Shown: one piece after another, positions 1-10,767 of the stretch
Layout: each line of letters opens with the position of its first letter
Position numbering within the stretch: position 1 is the stretch's first letter
Origin: Channallabes apus
Lineage: Eukaryota > Chordata > Actinopteri > Siluriformes > Clariidae
Direction of reading: 5' to 3'
Length of the DNA stretch: 64,000 nt
Assembly (NCBI GenBank): GCA_030522415.1
Contig: CM060121.1
Location: forward strand, 25,506,412-25,570,411
Program-made: the position numbers and the translations under genes
The notes under the pieces: model-generated
What the model saw: the letters and a program-made list of their open reading frames with translations, nothing else
What the model was told of the DNA's origin: nothing
Databases searched by the model: none

Positions 1-934
1 TTATCACATACAGACAAATGGTCAGGTAGAATGCTTGAACTAGAAGTACTGAAGACTCAACTAGCATGACTGAAGCTGAAATGAGTTCAACCATCACTCA
101 CTTATTTTTCTACAGGTCTCACCCCTATCCAGTGTGACCGGATAAACATTCAGGGCTTCTACTATCAATGAGTGGATAATGGGAAGTGAGCAATCCTTGA
201 TGGCAGTACATGTCCAAACAATGAGTGGTATGGTATGATATGACAGGTGTTTCAATCTGATCTGTCACATCAGCACAGAACCCATCCCTGACAGCAGATA
301 CTTGGTCCACAACTCTAGCACAGCTCTAGCTCTCTACTTCTGAATAGGTTTCTTCGTTTTGGCTTAAATTAATCTACCACATGCAATAAGAAAATTTAAA
401 GTCTTGCCACTGGTCTGTTCTGATTTATAATAACATGTTTAGGTCCTTTGTGCACTCACTCATAGGGCTCATCCTTCTTGTACATTATTTCATGCCTTAG
501 CATTTTTTTTACTCTTTTGTGCTCTGAGATTTAAATCGTGTTTGTGTGCCCTGCCTGTCACACAATTTTGTAAATAAATTCTTGATGCACATGAAGTACT
601 GGCCAAACCTACTGACAACAAAAGTTAAATTCAATGTTTTCATTTTTTTAAACAATCAATATAATAAGTAATAATATTTAGTATTAATTGTTGTTATTCT
701 TAGTATACAATAATTAATATTTAGTATGAACTTCTTTAGTCTTCAAAACATGACCTGAACTATCAATAAAAAAGACAGGAGACACACTTTTGTCAGTAAG
801 ATGCAGACAGTACAACACTATTGAGCAAAAAAGAAAAAAAAAAATTCTGTGATCCATTAAAATATCTCAAACATACAGTATTTTACATAGGCTTGTGTTT
901 GCTTGTGACACACTATGCATCTGCGTGGTTGATG
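1..934. other. AT-rich sequence without a recognised gene
   Basis: I see no coding potential, RNA gene or terminal repeat. There is an A-rich run near 828-844 and AT-rich stretches at 640-730. It ends at the TA target dinucleotide of the following Tc1 element. Confidence 0.5.
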
Positions 935-2520
935 TACAAACCGGATTCCAAAAAAGTTGGGACACTAAACAAATTGTGAATAAAAACTGAATGCAATGAT
1001 GTGGAGATGGCAAATGTCAATATTTTATTCAGAATAGAACATAAATCACGGAACAAAAGTTTAAACTGAGAAAATGTATCATTTTAAGGGAAAAATATGG
1101 TGAATCAAAATGTCATGGTGTCAACAAATCCCCAAAAAGTTGGGACAAGGCCATTTTCACCACTGTGTGGCATCTCCCCTTCTTCTTACAACACTCAACA
1201 GACGTCTGGGGACAGAGGAGACCAGTTTCTCAAGTTTAGAAATAGGAATGCTCTCCCATTCTTGTCTAATACAGGACTCTAACTGTTCAATCGTCTCGGG
1301 CCTTCTTTGTCGCACCTTCCTCTTTATGATGCGCCAAATGTTCTCTATAGGGGAAAGATCTGGACTGCAGACTGGCCATTTCAGTACCCGGATCCTTCTC
1401 CTACGCAGCCATGATGTTGTGATTGACGCAGAATGTGGTCTGGCATTATCTTGTTGAAAAATGCAGGGTCTTCCCTGAAAGAGATGACTAGATGTTGTTC
1501 TAGAACCTGAATATATTTTTCTGCATTGATGGTGCCTTTCCAGACATGCAAGCTGCCCATGCCACACGCACTCATGCAACCCCATACCATCACAGATGCA
1601 GGCTTCTGAACTGAGCGTTGATAACAACTTGGGTTGTCCTCGTCCTCTTTGGTCCGGATGACATGGCGTCCCACATTTCCAACAAGAACTTCGAATCCTG
1701 ACTCGTCTGACCACAGAACAGGATTTTTTTTTTTGCCACACTCCATTTTAAATGATCCCTGGCCCAATGAAAAGCCTGTGGTTGTGGATCTTGCTTAGAA
1801 ATGGCTTCTTCTTTGCACTGTAGAGTTTCAGCTGGCAACGGCGGATGGCACGGTGGATTGTGTTCACTGACGATGGTTTCTGGAAGTATTCCTGAGCCCA
1901 TTCTGTGATTTCCTTTACAGTAGCATTCCTGTTTGTGGTGCAGTGTTGTTTAAGGGCCCGGAGATCACGGGCATCCAGTATGGTTTTACGCCCTTGACCC
2001 TTACGCACAGAGATTGTTCCAGATTCTCTGAATCTTCGGATGATATTATGCACAGTTGATGATGATAACTGCAAAGTCTTTGCAATTTTTCGCTGGGTAA
2101 CACCTTTCTGATATTGCTCCACTATCTTTCTGCGCAACATTATGGGAATTGGTGATCCTCTACTCATCTTGGCTTCTGAGAGACACTGCCACTCTGATAA
2201 GCTCTTTTTATACCCAATCATGTTGCCAATTAACCTAATTACTGTTAATTGATCTTCCAGCTCTTCGTTATGTTCAAATTTACTTTTTCCAGCCTCTTAT
2301 TGCTACTTGTCCCAACTTTTTTGGGATTTGTTGACGCCGTGAAATTTGGAATCAACATATTTTTCCTTTAAAATGATACATTTTCTCGGATTAAACTTTT
2401 GATCTGTCATCTATGTTCTATTCTGAATAAAATATTGACATTTGCCATCTCCACATCATTGCATTCAGTTTTTATTCACAATTTGTTTAGTGTCCCAACT
2501 TTTTTGGAATCCGGTTTGTA
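935..2520 (-). mobile_element. Tc1-like DNA transposon, copy A (TA target)
   Basis: About 1.58 kb bounded by TA dinucleotides (935-936 and 2519-2520). The inverted repeats are about 210 bp each. They start ACAAACCGGATTCCAAAA and contain a second inner block with GTTGGGAC, which is an IR/DR-type arrangement with two binding-site-like blocks per end. A transposase remnant lies between them on the minus strand. The same family recurs at 25696-27284. Typical fish Tc1 elements are about 1.6 kb, so it is full length but coding-dead. Confidence 0.92.
1157..2167 (-). pseudogene. Tc1-like transposase, frameshifted (copy A)
   Basis: DDE/D transposase that would cut and reinsert the surrounding element. 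From the ATG at 2165-2167 the order is a paired-like helix-turn-helix half (RRKIVEQYQKG, SSSTVHNII), the second DNA-binding half, then the catalytic core. The first catalytic Asp is in WSDES. The second lies in QQDNARPH, and 34 residues later comes the Glu of SPIEN, so the triad is DD34E. The product is spread over three frames: one shift near 1750 and another near 1480-1495, just before the QQDN motif. The second shift is identical in copy B. The protein ends GDATQW. Confidence 0.88.
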
Positions 2521-3030
2521 AATTGCAGTCTAATAATAAAATGTATGACATGAGACAAATGTTGGTGAACAAATGGTTTTCCAGGCCACACAAGACTGTT
2601 GTAGATTATATAGTTATTATTTATTTAAATACTAAATAAACATACTGTAGTGAAAGCGGGATTATGTTATTTGAATGAATCTACAGTATATGAAGTTATG
2701 ATTCACTCATGTTCAAGTAAATATGCACGATAAACAAAAAAGTGGATGCCATCGTGGGCGGTCATGTCTCACCCACCTGGTGTGGATTAAAATTTAAATC
2801 GAAGTACTGTATATCTATTCTGAAACTGTACAATCAAAATTCTTTAGCAACATTTTAGGAGAGAATTGGCTTTCTTCAATTTTGTCCATATTTATAATTG
2901 ACGTTTGGTAGCTTTGCCATTAATTTATCTAAATAAAATCTTTTATATTTAAAAAAAATTATAAAAAATTTTAAGTTGTTTCAGCTTGCCAGTCATTTCA
3001 AACAGACAGATACCTGTAGATACTGTACTG
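2521..3030. other. AT-rich sequence, nothing recognised
   Basis: No ORF with protein-like composition and no repeat termini were seen. It leads into the tetranucleotide array. Confidence 0.4.

Positions 3031-3110
<80 letters not shown>
3031..3110. repeat. (TAGA)n microsatellite, 20 units
   Basis: Twenty near-perfect TAGA units. The array directly abuts the tail of a minus-strand LINE 3' end, which reads (minus strand) AATAAAGTATCTATCTA before running into TATC repeats. The array therefore probably grew from the LINE tail repeat. Confidence 0.95.
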
Positions 3111-3111
<1 letters not shown>

Positions 3112-3235
3112 GTAGATAGATACTTTATTGACCCTGAATGAAATTTCCTTTTTATCTGATTGAATTCAGAACAAATTCTAAACTCAGCTGCTCCTGTTGT
3201 GGTTACTACCTCATAGGGGTGCAAACCTCAGGCTG
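3111..3235 (-). mobile_element. LINE 3' end (Rex1/L2-like tail)
   Basis: Read on the minus strand, this ends ATTTCATTCAGGGTCAATAAAG followed by TATC units. An AATAAA just before a short tandem repeat is the usual 3' end of fish Rex1/CR1/L2-type LINEs. No coding sequence remains, and the upstream limit near 3235 is a guess. Confidence 0.5.
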
Positions 3236-3973
3236 CCGCATGGCGTGATACATTTTGGATTTTCTAGGCAGCAATTCAATATTTGATAAAACCTATGAAT
3301 CTCTTATAATATGTTTGCTTTAGTAGCCTCTGATCAATATGTGACCAGGTTACGAGCTACATACTAATCAACTTGCAAGCATTTGAAATTATGAACACAA
3401 TGAGTAAAAATCTGGGGTATTTTTTTTTTACATGCCAGATGTATGTTCTTTTATTAATAGTAACTGATTTGGAGTTATTTTTAATTGCCAATAATTGACC
3501 TATCAGTCCAAATCATCCGTTCAACCTATTGCTTGTACTAATAGACATGAAAATACTGAATATATATTACCAGGCTATTATGCCTTATTATGTATCACTG
3601 TCTTTAAAATACACTATATGGCTAATATTATAAAGATTTCACATCATCTATATAAGTAGGTTATATTTTATAAGATTCACCAAGTCAGAAAGTTCAGCAA
3701 GTGAGGTAAGAAAATAGGCTTAGATACTGGTTTCAGTGTGTCTAAGTGTGGAAGTGTGTGTGTGTGTGTGTAAGTGTACAACTACGCTTTCCGGTGCACG
3801 TGGGCGTGGTTATAATGAAGCCGGAATAATGAATGACATCATTCCTCTGTCTAGAACGCGACCAGAATCTTTAAAATGACGTTTCCAACATGAAAAAGTG
3901 GACAATGTTAAAAGGAAAAAGTGTGTGTGGGGCAGGAGGGGAGTAAAAGATTCAGATAACAATAGGCTATTCA

Positions 3974-3977
<4 letters not shown>
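3236..3977. other. Unclassified sequence with short (GT)n
   Basis: Mostly AT-rich, with a (GT)n run at about 3753-3771. A GC-richer patch at 3782-3850 contains CACGTGGGCGTGG. No gene is recognised. Confidence 0.35.

Positions 3978-4033
<56 letters not shown>
3978..4033. repeat. (TA)n microsatellite
   Basis: 56 bp of uninterrupted TA, flanked by AGCTT on one side and AAGCTT on the other, so the whole tract is a cruciform-capable palindrome. Confidence 0.95.
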
Positions 4034-4035
<2 letters not shown>

Positions 4036-4436
4036 CTTTTACAGGTTTATAATATAACCCCGAATTTATTAATAGACGTATATTACCAAAAGCTAAAAAA
4101 AAAAAAAAACTCTAGGAAATAAATTGAGGAAATAAAAGTGTGAGTTATAAAGAAATGAAAACGTTTATATAACTGGTTATGCAACAGGAACCTGAAGAGA
4201 AATGAGAAGAAGAAAAAAATCCATAACTACAGCATGATTATAAAATACTTCAAACGCGTATTTATATTATTTTACAAGACACTTTAGGCACATTACAGTT
4301 GTTATTTACAGCCTACTGAGTATAAAACACTAACTGTAGTTTATTTTCTACTAAAAACAAGCAAGCAAACAAACAAACATAAGCGACAGTAACAAAGATT
4401 AGCCTGTCTACCAATATCTACCAATATTCCTATTAC

Positions 4437-4900
4437 CTATTTATCTACTATCTCGGTATTCATCGTGTATAAAACACATCCAGGGTAGTGTTTGTGTACA
4501 CGCAGCAGGTGGAAAGTGTTTTCTCCGCGTTTTATTTCCTCCTTACCTGCGCGTGCGAGCCGTGGTGGTCGAACATGTCCATCTGGATTTCCTGTGTCGA
4601 GGTGGAAGGCGTCCTGGACATCCCTTTCTGTACCATTGATTTTAGCCTCAAGAACGCGGTCTAATGTTTCATTTACTGTCTTTTCTTTTTGTTCATTGTC
4701 AAAACATTTTTGTTTCAGGTTTAAACCGGTACACCGTCTTAGGTAGCTATAGCAACCGTATCTCTGTTCCTGCGCGCTCGCTTCGGTACTCACTCGCTTG
4801 CTCTGTGAGCTCGAGCCTGCCGTCGTTAGGCGCACTGGCCACGCCCCGTCCTTTCTCCTCCTGTCAGTCAACCAGCGCGTTCACACAGAGCATCACTGGC
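4437..4900 (-). promoter_or_regulatory. CpG-rich segment, possible minus-strand first exon and promoter
   Basis: CpG-dense compared with its surroundings (clusters at 4525-4625 and 4765-4880). On the minus strand an open frame of more than 300 nt (from 4871) runs into GCGCAG|GTAAGG at 4547, a strong splice-donor match. An alternative short frame from the ATG at 4580-4582 reaches the same donor. A GC-box-like GGGGCGTGGCC lies upstream near 4840. I recognise neither protein, and no second exon was found. It may be a host first exon or a mobile-element promoter. Confidence 0.3.
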
Positions 4901-5123
4901 AACCAAGAAGATGCTGCTCCACTAGTTTATACCTTCAATATATATACACACACTGGTTATTCTTACAAATAACACATTTTAGATGTCTGTACAAATTGAC
5001 ATGCTTGATATATGTGAAAACCCAGCTAGTCTTTTTGTGTGATTCAAATTGGATTTATGCAGAAAACAGTGAAAAAAAAACCCCAGGTAGGGTTTTAACA
5101 AACTGGGTAACATAAAAGTATTA

Positions 5124-5153
5124 TCATTCATTCATTCATTCATTCATTCATTA
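5124..5153. repeat. (ATTC)n microsatellite
   Basis: About seven ATTC units in a row. The same tetramer forms the tail of the SINE family in this window, so it may be a leftover SINE tail. Confidence 0.8.
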
Positions 5154-5255
5154 ATCTTCTACAGGGTGGGTAAAAAGAAACTAGACATTAAAAAGGTGTA
5201 AAAAATAAACCAATATTTCTAAAACTCATATATTGAAACAAATTGTACATGTACT

Positions 5256-5522
5256 TCAAATTCAAATTGTATTTGTCACATACACAGTCATACACAGTAC
5301 GATATGCAGTGAAATGCTTACACGACTGCCAGTGACCTTAAAAAAGAAAATAAAAGCTTATACGTAAAATAAATATCAGTAAAAAGAAATACTTAAGAAA
5401 TGAATTTAACTAGTAAAATAAACTGTACAAATAAGGGCATAATAAAATATTGCAAAATATAGGGGGGGGGAGTATAAAATATAAAATTTAAAGTGTCAGT
5501 GGTTGTGCAAATATGCATGAAA
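5256..5522 (-). mobile_element. L2-type LINE 3' UTR fragment
   Basis: The reverse complement of this stretch matches the 3' UTR and tail of the two L2-type LINEs at 10768-11880 and 47917-49205. Shared features are a GCATATTTGCACAACCACTG-like start, the block around TCACTGGCAGTCGT, GCATTTCACTGCATAT, and the tail TTTGAATTTGAA. Only the 3' end is present. Divergence from the other two copies is clearly higher than between those two. Confidence 0.8.
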
Positions 5523-5589
5523 GGCGACTAATGAAAGTGTCATGTGCAATGCCTATGCTTAGACTTTATTGCATAGGAAATTTAAATCT

Positions 5590-5730
5590 TTAAATTTCAA
5601 CGTAGGCACCAGTGGTGTCAACCAGTTTCCTTAAACGACTGTGAATGGAATGCATAATCTTTTGAAGGAAGTTGTTTGGGATATTGGTCAATCTGTGCCT
5701 TCAAATCCTCCAGTGTGTAGTCCTACACGG

Positions 5731-5823
<93 letters not shown>

Positions 5824-5935
5824 ATGAGATCTGGATTTCTTTTAGGCCATTCCTGAGGTCCACGTCATCCCAGCCAAAGTCCTGGCAAATGCTGGTCTAA
5901 CCACGCATGCACAGTAAGAGCAAAATGTGGTGGTG
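5590..5935 (-). pseudogene. IS630/mariner-like transposase remnant
   Basis: On the minus strand the segment nearer 5935 reads like the pre-catalytic part of a mariner-related transposase (AWLDQHLPG, then RGPQEWP and NPDL, the last resembling the PPRSPDL catalytic-core signature). After the microsatellite, the segment nearer 5590 reads TLEDLKAQI, then HSRLRKLVDTTGAYVEI and a stop, which is a typical C-terminus for the family. There are frameshifts and at least one stop. The catalytic carboxylate after SPDL has been replaced by the microsatellite. No inverted repeats were identified. Confidence 0.6.
5733..5822. repeat. (TA)n-(GT)n compound microsatellite
   Basis: About 66 bp of TA followed by 24 bp of GT. 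It lies inside the mariner-like transposase remnant. Confidence 0.95.
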
Positions 5936-5974
5936 TAAGTTCTATAGCCATTAAATATTGCCTAGCTAGATTTC

Positions 5975-6232
5975 ATCCACCCTGTATACCACTTATCCTA
6001 TGCACAGGGTCACAATGGCCTGGAGCCTACCCCAAGAGACCTTGGGCACAAGGCAGATCCATTACAGGGTACATTTTAGGCAATTTGTCTGCATTTTTTA
6101 GACTGTGGAAGGAAATCCACCAAGCACGGGGGGTGAACATGCAAACTCCATGATCCCAGACCCACGGCGAGAATTGAACCTTAACCTTGAAGGTGCAAGG
6201 CAACAGTGCTAACCACTACATCACTGTGGTGC
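5975..6232 (-). mobile_element. tRNA-derived SINE, diverged
   Basis: Reverse-oriented copy of the SINE seen at 29343. On the minus strand it begins with a tRNA-like head (GGCACCACAGTGATGTAGTG, then GTTAGCAC as A box, and a B-box-like GGTTCAATTC). It then passes through a body with GGACTGT/ACATGCA-type blocks to a tail with GGGATAGG-like sequence and ACCCTG. Divergence is high. It resembles the SINE class reported from catfish genomes, but I have not run a library search. Confidence 0.75.
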
Positions 6233-6305
6233 CAATTGTTATTATTTTTATTAATGCATTTATATAACTCACTCACGACTTGTCTATACTACTTTGATAG
6301 TCTAT

Positions 6306-6605
6306 AATACTTTGGCCCTGGAGCCTATCCCAGAAGACAGAGACAGAGTAAACCATGGACGGACTGCCAATCCATGACAGGGCAGAAACATACATACTGT
6401 ACACTCACATGCTCATTCACACTCTACAATCAATTTGGGAATGACAATTAGCCTTACCTGCATGTTTTTGGACTGTGGGAGGAAACCGGCAAAGCATGTG
6501 GAAAACGTGCAAACACAGTCCACGCACACAGACCCAAGGCAGGGATTGAACCATCGAACCTGGACGTGCGAGGGCAAAGTGCTAACCACCATGCCACCGT
6601 GCTGC
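6306..6605 (-). mobile_element. tRNA-derived SINE, second copy in tandem
   Basis: Same family and orientation as the preceding SINE, 75 bp away. The head at the high-coordinate end reads (minus) GCAGCACGGTGGCATGGTGG then TTAGCAC. The body contains GGGAGGAAACC on the plus strand, and the tail contains GAGCCTATCCCA. Confidence 0.78.
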
Positions 6606-8911
6606 TTATTATTATTGTTATTATTTACAGATTTATTTACTTTTGTGAGCGCGTCTGTGAATTCTGATGTCTATTTATTTATACAGCTTGTTATTTTACT
6701 TGGACAAATTGATAGTGACAATAAGAAATGGGCTTAAATGGGCTAAAGCCAAATTTTTTAAAATTCTCCAAAGAAATTAAGATAAATAACATCAGTTTAG
6801 TTATTATAAAGAATAAAAAGCAATTAAAACATATGTTATATACATTGTTTATTTCTTATAATTTACTGTATTATACAGTTTGTGAAAATACCATTGTTGT
6901 ATATTTAGGGTTATCTTTTCATTGATCAATAGTTTAAGTTTTCTGATTGTTTTGTACAGAATTGTTTGTAAAGAACTTTGTAAATAGAGGTTAATAAGAA
7001 AGAACCAAACCGATATTTGATAAGCAGGTATCAGCTCACCACCCCAAAGATCACACTGCACTTGGTGTGGAAGCCATCTAATCTCATAATGCCTCTGGCT
7101 AAAACACTGAACTGTGGGTACTGTCTATAAATAATGCCTCTGTGTTACTCAACCTCTACAGCATTCTCATTCATAATTTTGCATAATTGGTGTCATGGAT
7201 AGGTTGTGCATGGAATTCTTAAAAAATAAATAGCCCATTATTTTGTGCGTACCTCCCTGTGATATTTCCTAACAATTTTGGTTGGAAGCCTAATTGAAAC
7301 CAGGCATTTACTAAGAATGACTTCATTGTAAATATTTGCAATAATAACCAATAAAAGAACAAAGTTTCATAAACACAACAGAGCAAAGGTAAATGAGCTA
7401 CTTTGTCATAAAGTCAACTGTCACTGCATAGTTCTAAGCAAAAAAAAGGTTGCGATTAAAATCCCAAGTTGTCACATGATGTTTTTCCCCTTTACGTAAA
7501 TCCTCAACATTATAAAATAAATAATCTTAAATGTTTTCTCCAGCTGGACACCGAAGACACAAAGTACAAAACAATAACAAACATTAAGCTACTGTAATAA
7601 ATGGCATATACAAAAAGCTGCACTTGCATGTACAGGGATGTTATATATGTTTGTTTTAACACAATATAAAGTGGCGATACAATAATTTTAGTAACAGAAA
7701 ATAACAGTATAGAGTTCCTTCCTATAACGTAATGTCTAATAAAGTTAGAGCCTCTTGTAAATGATCTCGAACCCTGTCCTCTGGTCAAAACTTTCAGGGA
7801 CTTTGATCAGTTCTAAACAAACATCCCAAATAATTTGCTCCTACCACATGGGATGCAGTTCTGCCTGCCGTTGTATGAATTGTTTAAATGCCACCTTTAG
7901 TATTGTAGAGTGATTTCACCACCTCAAATGCAAAAATATATAAATTTGGATTCAGTGTGGCTATACATAAATTGCTGTACCAAAGAATCATGATCACTAG
8001 ACTGATTTTTGGCCCAATCCTCTAATATTACCATTACCCCAGTTCTGTTTATTTGTATATCATTCAGCGTCAGTGGTCACTTAATCCTGCTCATGGATCC
8101 AATTCTGCATGGTACAACAGTCCATTACCGTCTACATTTATTCACACCTAAAGGGAAGATTAGTCCCGATCCCCCTGAAATGGAGGAACCCACAAAGGCA
8201 CAGGAAAAAGATTAAACTCTAACCAAACAGTGAATTGAGATCAAGATTGAATTGGTGGTTTAAATGTAACTTTTTCTTTGGGATATAATCTTTTGTATGA
8301 CTACACTACCAAGTCTTATCTTTCAGCACAAACTTTGGCTTGAAATATTATGCTACTTAACAGATTTGGTGGAGTTGCCAATTTTCACAAGAGCCGTTCA
8401 GTCATCCACCAGTGGGTCCAGGGCCAAGTTTTTATCATGACTCCAATTGAGGCCTTGTCATTGGTCATTTTGGAAAAGAAGAAAAAAATTGTCAATATGC
8501 CAAAATCTATGTTAAAAAAAAAACACCATCAAAGCATACCAAAACAACAGGCAATATAATCATAAACAAAAAGTCATGTAAGTAAACCAGGAGCCTAAAA
8601 AATCTCTAAAATACAATCCAAAATGAACAGAAAATAAAATGCCAAAATGAACAGAAAATAATTATATATTTTGTAAAAAACAAACAAACAAAAACCCTGT
8701 ACATGTGAGCAACATTTGTTGCATGATGTCATGCGAACAGACCCTATACTCTTTATACTGTATATGTATGTGTGGGGAAGGATTATTATGAAGTGCTCAA
8801 ATATTTTTGAATATTCACAGAATTGTGAATCATAATTGTGCAGATCAACAGCCATCTACCTCTTGGTGCTTCAGGAAAAAAATATTCTGGTTCTCATTGT
8901 TCTTTCTTCAG
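6606..8911. other. AT-rich intergenic sequence
   Basis: No protein-like frame or RNA gene was found. One small direct duplication is visible at 8618-8660 (CCAAAATGAACAGAAAATA repeated). The last bases (about 8900-8911) are a polypyrimidine tract and AG that act as the acceptor of the RPL19 pseudogene. Confidence 0.4.
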
Positions 8912-9220
8912 TATGTTCAGGTTTAAGAAGAAGTTGACAAAGAGAAAGTGTGGTTGGACCCAAATGAGACCAATGAAATTGCCAATGCAAACTCCGCTAT
9001 TCAATCTTTCTGAGGACTTATAAGTCCAATTAGTGTATCAGTGGATTGGTATCAGCAAAGCTAGTTGCTGTAAGTTGTTACATCTTAAAGCCAATTTCTC
9101 CTCTTTCAGGGCAGCAATTCGAAAGGTGGTGAAGGATGGTCTGATCATTAAAAATATTGTAACCATTCATTCCCATGCTCATTGTGGCAAAAACACCCTG
9201 ACTAGAAGGAAGGGCCGTAG
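8912..9220 (+). pseudogene. rpl19: RPL19 pseudogene fragment retaining an intron
   Basis: RPL19 is a 60S ribosomal subunit protein. After the acceptor TTCTTTCTTCAG (ends 8911) comes an exon-2-like segment reading SMFRF, then, past an internal gap and in another frame, KVWLDPNETNEIANANS (ends 8995), a recognisable part of the RPL19 N-terminus. About 110 bp of intron-like sequence follows, then the acceptor CTCTTTCAG at 9109. The next exon reads [16 protein letters not shown] and [11 protein letters not shown], with a one-base loss just before IRK. Only exons 2 and 3 are present. The intron indicates a duplicated genomic copy, not a retroposed mRNA. Identity rests on my recognition of the protein. 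Confidence 0.8.
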
Positions 9221-9264
9221 TTACAGCAATGGTATGCCAAGATCTTGCTACTTATAGCTTATAG

Positions 9265-9366
9265 CACAAACGTATATATTTTAGATATAGTTACTCCATA
9301 TTGATAATCTCAGTGAAATTAGAATGTGAAGGCAAGTTATTTCAAGGAATATAAATACAAATCACT
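9265..9366 (+). repeat. Interspersed repeat, unoccupied paralogue of a Tc1 target site
   Basis: This matches the flanks of the Tc1 element at 19440-20360 (19417-19439 joined to 20363-20450): TTTTAGATATA, then GTTRCTCCATATTGATAAT, to AATATAAATACAAATCACT. Here the TA at 9288-9289 is uninterrupted. The nature of the repeat itself is unknown. Confidence 0.8.
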
Positions 9367-10302
9367 ATGTATTGGTGCCGATTTTTAAGAACAAGGGAGA
9401 TGTGCAGAGCTGTGGCAATTACAGAGGCATAAAGCTAATGAGCCATACAATGAAGCTGTGGGAAAGAGTAGTGGAAGCTAGGTTAAGGGCAGAGGTGAGC
9501 ATTTGTGAGCAGCAGTATGGTTTCATGCCTAGAAAGAGTACATCAGATGCAGTATTTGCTTTGCAGATGCTGGTGGAGAAGTACAGAGAAGGTAATAAAG
9601 AGTTGCATTCTGTCTTTGTAGATTTAGAGAAGGCGTACGACAGGGTGCCGAGAGAGGAGCTTTGGTGTTGTATGAGGAAGTCTGGAGTGGCAGAGAAGTA
9701 TGTCAGAATGGTGCAGGACATGTATGAGAGTTGTAAGACAGTGGTGAGATGTGCTGTAGGTGTGACAGAAGAGTTCAAAGTGGAGGTGGGTCTGCATCAA
9801 GGATCGGCTCTGAGCCCCTTTTTGTTTGCTTTGGTGATGGACAGAATGACAGATGAGGTTAGACAGGAGTTTCCATGGACTATGATGTTTGCAGATGACA
9901 TTGTGCATTGTAGAGTACAGAGTACAGAGTTGGAGGTAGCAGAGCTGAAGATGTTGAGATCTTGGGAGTGACAAGGATGGATAGGATCAAGAATGAGTTC
10001 ATCAGAGGGACAACCCATGTTAAATGTTTTGGAGATAAAGTCAGAGAGGCCAGATTGTGGTGGTTTGGACATGTTCAGAGGAGAGATTTTGAGCATATCG
10101 GTATAAGGATGCTGAGGTTGGAACTACCAGGCAGGAGGTCTAGAGGAAGACCAAAGAGGAGATTTATGGATGCAGTGAGAGAGGACATGAAGTTAGTTGG
10201 TGTGAGAGAAGAGGATGCAGAGGATAGGGTTAGATGGAGGCAGATGATTCGCTGTGGCGACCCCTGAAAGGGAACAGCCGAAAGACAAAGAAGAAGAAGA
10301 TT
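9367..10302 (+). mobile_element. RTE-clade LINE, 5'-truncated and internally deleted
   Basis: A non-LTR retrotransposon fragment carrying part of the reverse transcriptase and the C-terminal region. It ends with GCTGTGGCGACCCCTGAAAG and an (AGA)n tail at about 10288-10301, the hallmark 3' end of the fish RTE (Expander-like) family. The left end is flush with the repeat at 9265-9366. Confidence 0.88.
9372..10267 (+). pseudogene. RTE reverse transcriptase fragment
   Basis: The frame opens in RT fingers (VPIFKNKGD, NYRGIKLMSH), continues through YGFMPRKSTSDA, FVDLEKAYDRVPR (first catalytic Asp) and LHQGSALSPFLFALVMD, to the catalytic FADDI. Immediately after FADDI it jumps to ELEVAELKMLR, normally well over 100 residues further on, so there is an internal deletion near 9905-9925. 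A further shift near 9957 leads to GVTRMDRI, RWFGHVQRRD-type and GRPKRRFMD segments, ending RWRQMIRCGDP. No endonuclease domain remains. Confidence 0.87.
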
Positions 10303-10767
10303 ATATATAATTCAGATTAAATATAATGCTTTCTGTGATAAGAACCAACATTTTTGATAGGAACCTAGCTTTCTCAAAATCTTATTAAATCAAAAGATTT
10401 TCTCACAAATGTAATTAAACTACAGAGCACAGTGCTCCATCTAGTGGTCAGTAAACACAGATTCAGTTGAAAAATTTTAGAACCTGCATTATAAAACCTG
10501 AAGATCCTTAAGTATTGCTTACCTATTTTATAACTTTTTTTATAAAATCATTCAATCAAAATTTAAAACAAAAAAACTGGTAAAAAGTACTATTTATTAT
10601 AGTTCACTAAAGTTATTGAATTAAAATAGAGCTGACATGACATTTTTATAGAAGACAATGTATGTTTAGCGGTTCTCAAGCCTAATATTCAAAGGTCCGG
10701 TCTGTGTTCAATCGAAAAATGCTACTCATCGAGTTTTGCTAACTACCGGATCCGCGCATGCGCAGTC
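10303..10767. other. AT-rich sequence
   Basis: No gene recognised. The segment TCGAAAAATGCTACT near 10713 recurs inverted near 12320-12338, on the other side of the following LINE. Confidence 0.35.

Noticed and set aside
3898..4122. Open frames made of Ile/Tyr or Cys/Val repeats over microsatellites (also 5641-5856, 27668-27856, 44085-44355)
   Set aside because: They are translations of (TA)n, (CA)n or (GT)n and have no protein-like sequence outside the repeat.
8009..8215. A 68-codon frame with a hydrophobic start
   Set aside because: No recognisable motif, no splice or promoter context, and a length expected by chance in AT-rich DNA.
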